From positions 1-5,755 of the forward strand of contig JBKGYS010000148.1 of assembly GCA_046545955.1 (NCBI GenBank): 5,755 nt of DNA. Direction: 5' to 3'. This document shows, piece by piece, positions 4,560-5,755 of the stretch. Position 1 is the stretch's first letter; every line of letters starts with the position of its first letter. Made by a program: the position numbers and the translations under genes. The stretch is from SLAN01 sp046545955. Its GTDB lineage: Bacteria; Spirochaetota; Spirochaetia; DSM-27196; SKKC01. A model generated the notes under the pieces. That model was given only the letters and a program-made list of their open reading frames with translations, was not told the DNA's origin and made no database searches.

Positions 4560-5755
4560 CGCTTTCCAAGCAGCTTTAGCATGTATAGTTCAATATACCG
4601 CTTGAGCGCGTCTTTGCGACGGATCTTCGAGAACGCGTCCTTCTGCGCGAGCTCACCGGCCATTTTACGAATTCGTTCCGGTCCGGGAGGAGCGATACGG
4701 AACCCGGCGCGCATCCGTCGAAGAAAATCCCTCACAAGCGAGTTAACATCCTCGACGAGATTCTTTTTCGCCGTCGCATCGATCAGCGGGTTCCACTGCT
4801 CGATCAGGTCTTCCAGGGCTTCGGTCAGCGACTGTCCCTCCGGGACGAACTCGCGGGAAATCTCCCGCACCTTCTTTCGATACTCGTCGGCGTTTACCGT
4901 ACCGCGAGACTGCCGTGACCCGTCGTCTGCATCCGAGGGCTCTCTAATGTTTTTATTCGCTGCGCGATTTCCGGAACCGGCGATTGCCTTTGCGGTAGTC
5001 TCGGTATCATCGGGACCCATAGCGCTCTGTGGTCTTGCCCGCACTTGTGTACCCGGCGCGTCGCCCACGTCATCCACGATAGTTCCAGGGCGACCGTTGC
5101 CGGAGAGTCGCCGAAACAGACGTGCGATCGCTCGAAAAATCGGCGTTGCGAGGTAAAAGGGAAGCATGAGCTCGGCATCCTTGCTAAGCCTCTTGCGGTC
5201 AAGTTCGAAGACTTCATCGAGAGGGCGGACCTGCCGGTCCGATTCTGATATCAGTATTTCCACCTCTTCGGTATCGGCTGCATCCGTGGACGTCTGCCGG
5301 GCGAGCAGCGAAATAATCTCGTATTTCAAAAGCCCCCAGAAGACGGGGTCCCTCGCGGCGACCTCACGGGCGATGTGTCGCCGAAACGCGTCGTCGCTTT
5401 TCATCGATTTCGTCGGTCGGTCCTGTCGCAGCGCCTCATAAAAGTGCTTCGTGTACGCGTTTCGAAGCGAATCCGCGAGTTCCGAGCGCCGTTTACGCAT
5501 ATACTCGAGCGCGTGGGCAGTCGTAAGGTAGTAATCGTGCCCGTCGCCACCGTGGACAAGCATTATTTCGGGAAGGTCTTGCGACTCGCGAGCTTCGAGA
5601 CGATCCTGGATGAACCCGGCAATTCTCTCGCGGGATATACGTTTCGAAATAGGATTGCCCCTGTCGTCCTTCGTATCCGCGATGTCCGCGAACGAGAATG
5701 GCTCCCGTTTGCGGGCTATTGTCGCCGAGAGGAATTTTTCGGCCGCCTCGACTTC
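4556..5755 (-). CDS. C-terminal 399 residues of a large unrecognised protein (5' end outside window)
   Basis: The frame is open to the window edge, so the gene starts upstream; an internal ATG at 5563 should not be taken as the start, because the 64 codons before it also read as protein. I do not recognise the family. Counting from the window edge, residues 1-150 are mixed charged and hydrophobic sequence with basic stretches such as YMRKRRSELADSLRNAYTKH (85-104). About 175-216 includes an acidic-rich part and a short hydrophobic stretch, LMLPFYLATPIF (196-207), too short and isolated to call a membrane segment. About 217-291 is a low-complexity linker rich in Gly, Asp, Arg, Ser and Thr, probably disordered. 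From 292 to 399 there is a charged, helix-prone C-terminal domain ending in RYIELYMLKLLGKR. No enzymatic motif is visible. It is convergent with the exonuclease gene. Confidence 0.75.
   Translation of the reverse strand, partial: EVEAAEKFLSATIARKREPFSFADIADTKDDRGNPISKRISRERIAGFIQDRLEARESQDLPEIMLVHGGDGHDYYLTTAHALEYMRKRRSELADSLRNAYTKHFYEALRQDRPTKSMKSDDAFRRHIAREVAARDPVFWGLLKYEIISLLARQTSTDAADTEEVEILISESDRQVRPLDEVFELDRKRLSKDAELMLPFYLATPIFRAIARLFRRLSGNGRPGTIVDDVGDAPGTQVRARPQSAMGPDDTETTAKAIAGSGNRAANKNIREPSDADDGSRQSRGTVNADEYRKKVREISREFVPEGQSLTEALEDLIEQWNPLIDATAKKNLVEDVNSLVRDFLRRMRAGFRIAPPGPERIRKMAGELAQKDAFSKIRRKDALKRYIELYMLKLLGKR

Noticed and set aside
4581..5156. Plus-strand open frame of 191 codons opposite the large unknown gene
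   Set aside because: Its Ser/Arg/Ala-rich composition is typical of an antisense shadow. The minus frame runs 400 codons to the window edge with more protein-like sequence.

Overview
This is a compact bacterial chromosomal segment, moderately GC-rich by eye. It carries seven protein-coding genes, two of them cut by the window edges. I see no tRNA, rRNA, CRISPR array, insertion sequence or phage gene. The gene mix is housekeeping: RNA methylation, DNA repair, sugar-phosphate metabolism and a proofreading-type exonuclease. The organism cannot be fixed from this. The two unrecognised proteins and the overall style would suit a free-living spirochaete, but that is a weak guess and no decisive marker is present.

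Left part (1-1025, minus strand). A stand-alone NSUN/RsmB-type m5C RNA methyltransferase (986 to 144) is followed, 65 bases downstream on the same strand, by the first 26 codons of a UvrD/PcrA/Rep-like helicase (78 to 1). The helicase runs off the window just before its expected Walker A motif.

Centre (1041-3597, plus strand). Divergent from the methyltransferase is a likely two-gene operon: a Gph-like HAD phosphatase (1041-1748) and, 43 bases later, a complete 601-residue alpha-D-phosphohexomutase of the PgcA/PGM2 type (1792-3597). The gap between them holds a tandem 14-base near-repeat that duplicates the Shine-Dalgarno-like core. A link through sugar phosphates is plausible but inferred.

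Right part (3605-5755). A 107-residue charged protein of unknown function (minus, 3928 to 3605) converges on the mutase and diverges from a DnaQ-like DEDDh 3'-5' exonuclease (plus, 3986-4552). The exonuclease has a recognisable promoter placed so close to its ATG that the mRNA should be leaderless or nearly so. It converges, with 3 bases between the stop codons, on the C-terminal 399 residues of a large unrecognised protein (minus, 5755 to 4556) that has a disordered middle linker.

Gaps between genes are 3 to 65 bases. Several gene ends carry short perfect inverted repeats that overlap or abut the stop codons but lack T-tracts, so no canonical intrinsic terminator can be called. I found no convincing undescribed system. 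The best leads are the unknown 399-residue protein, the leaderless-type promoter, and the short repeats at gene ends and before the mutase.
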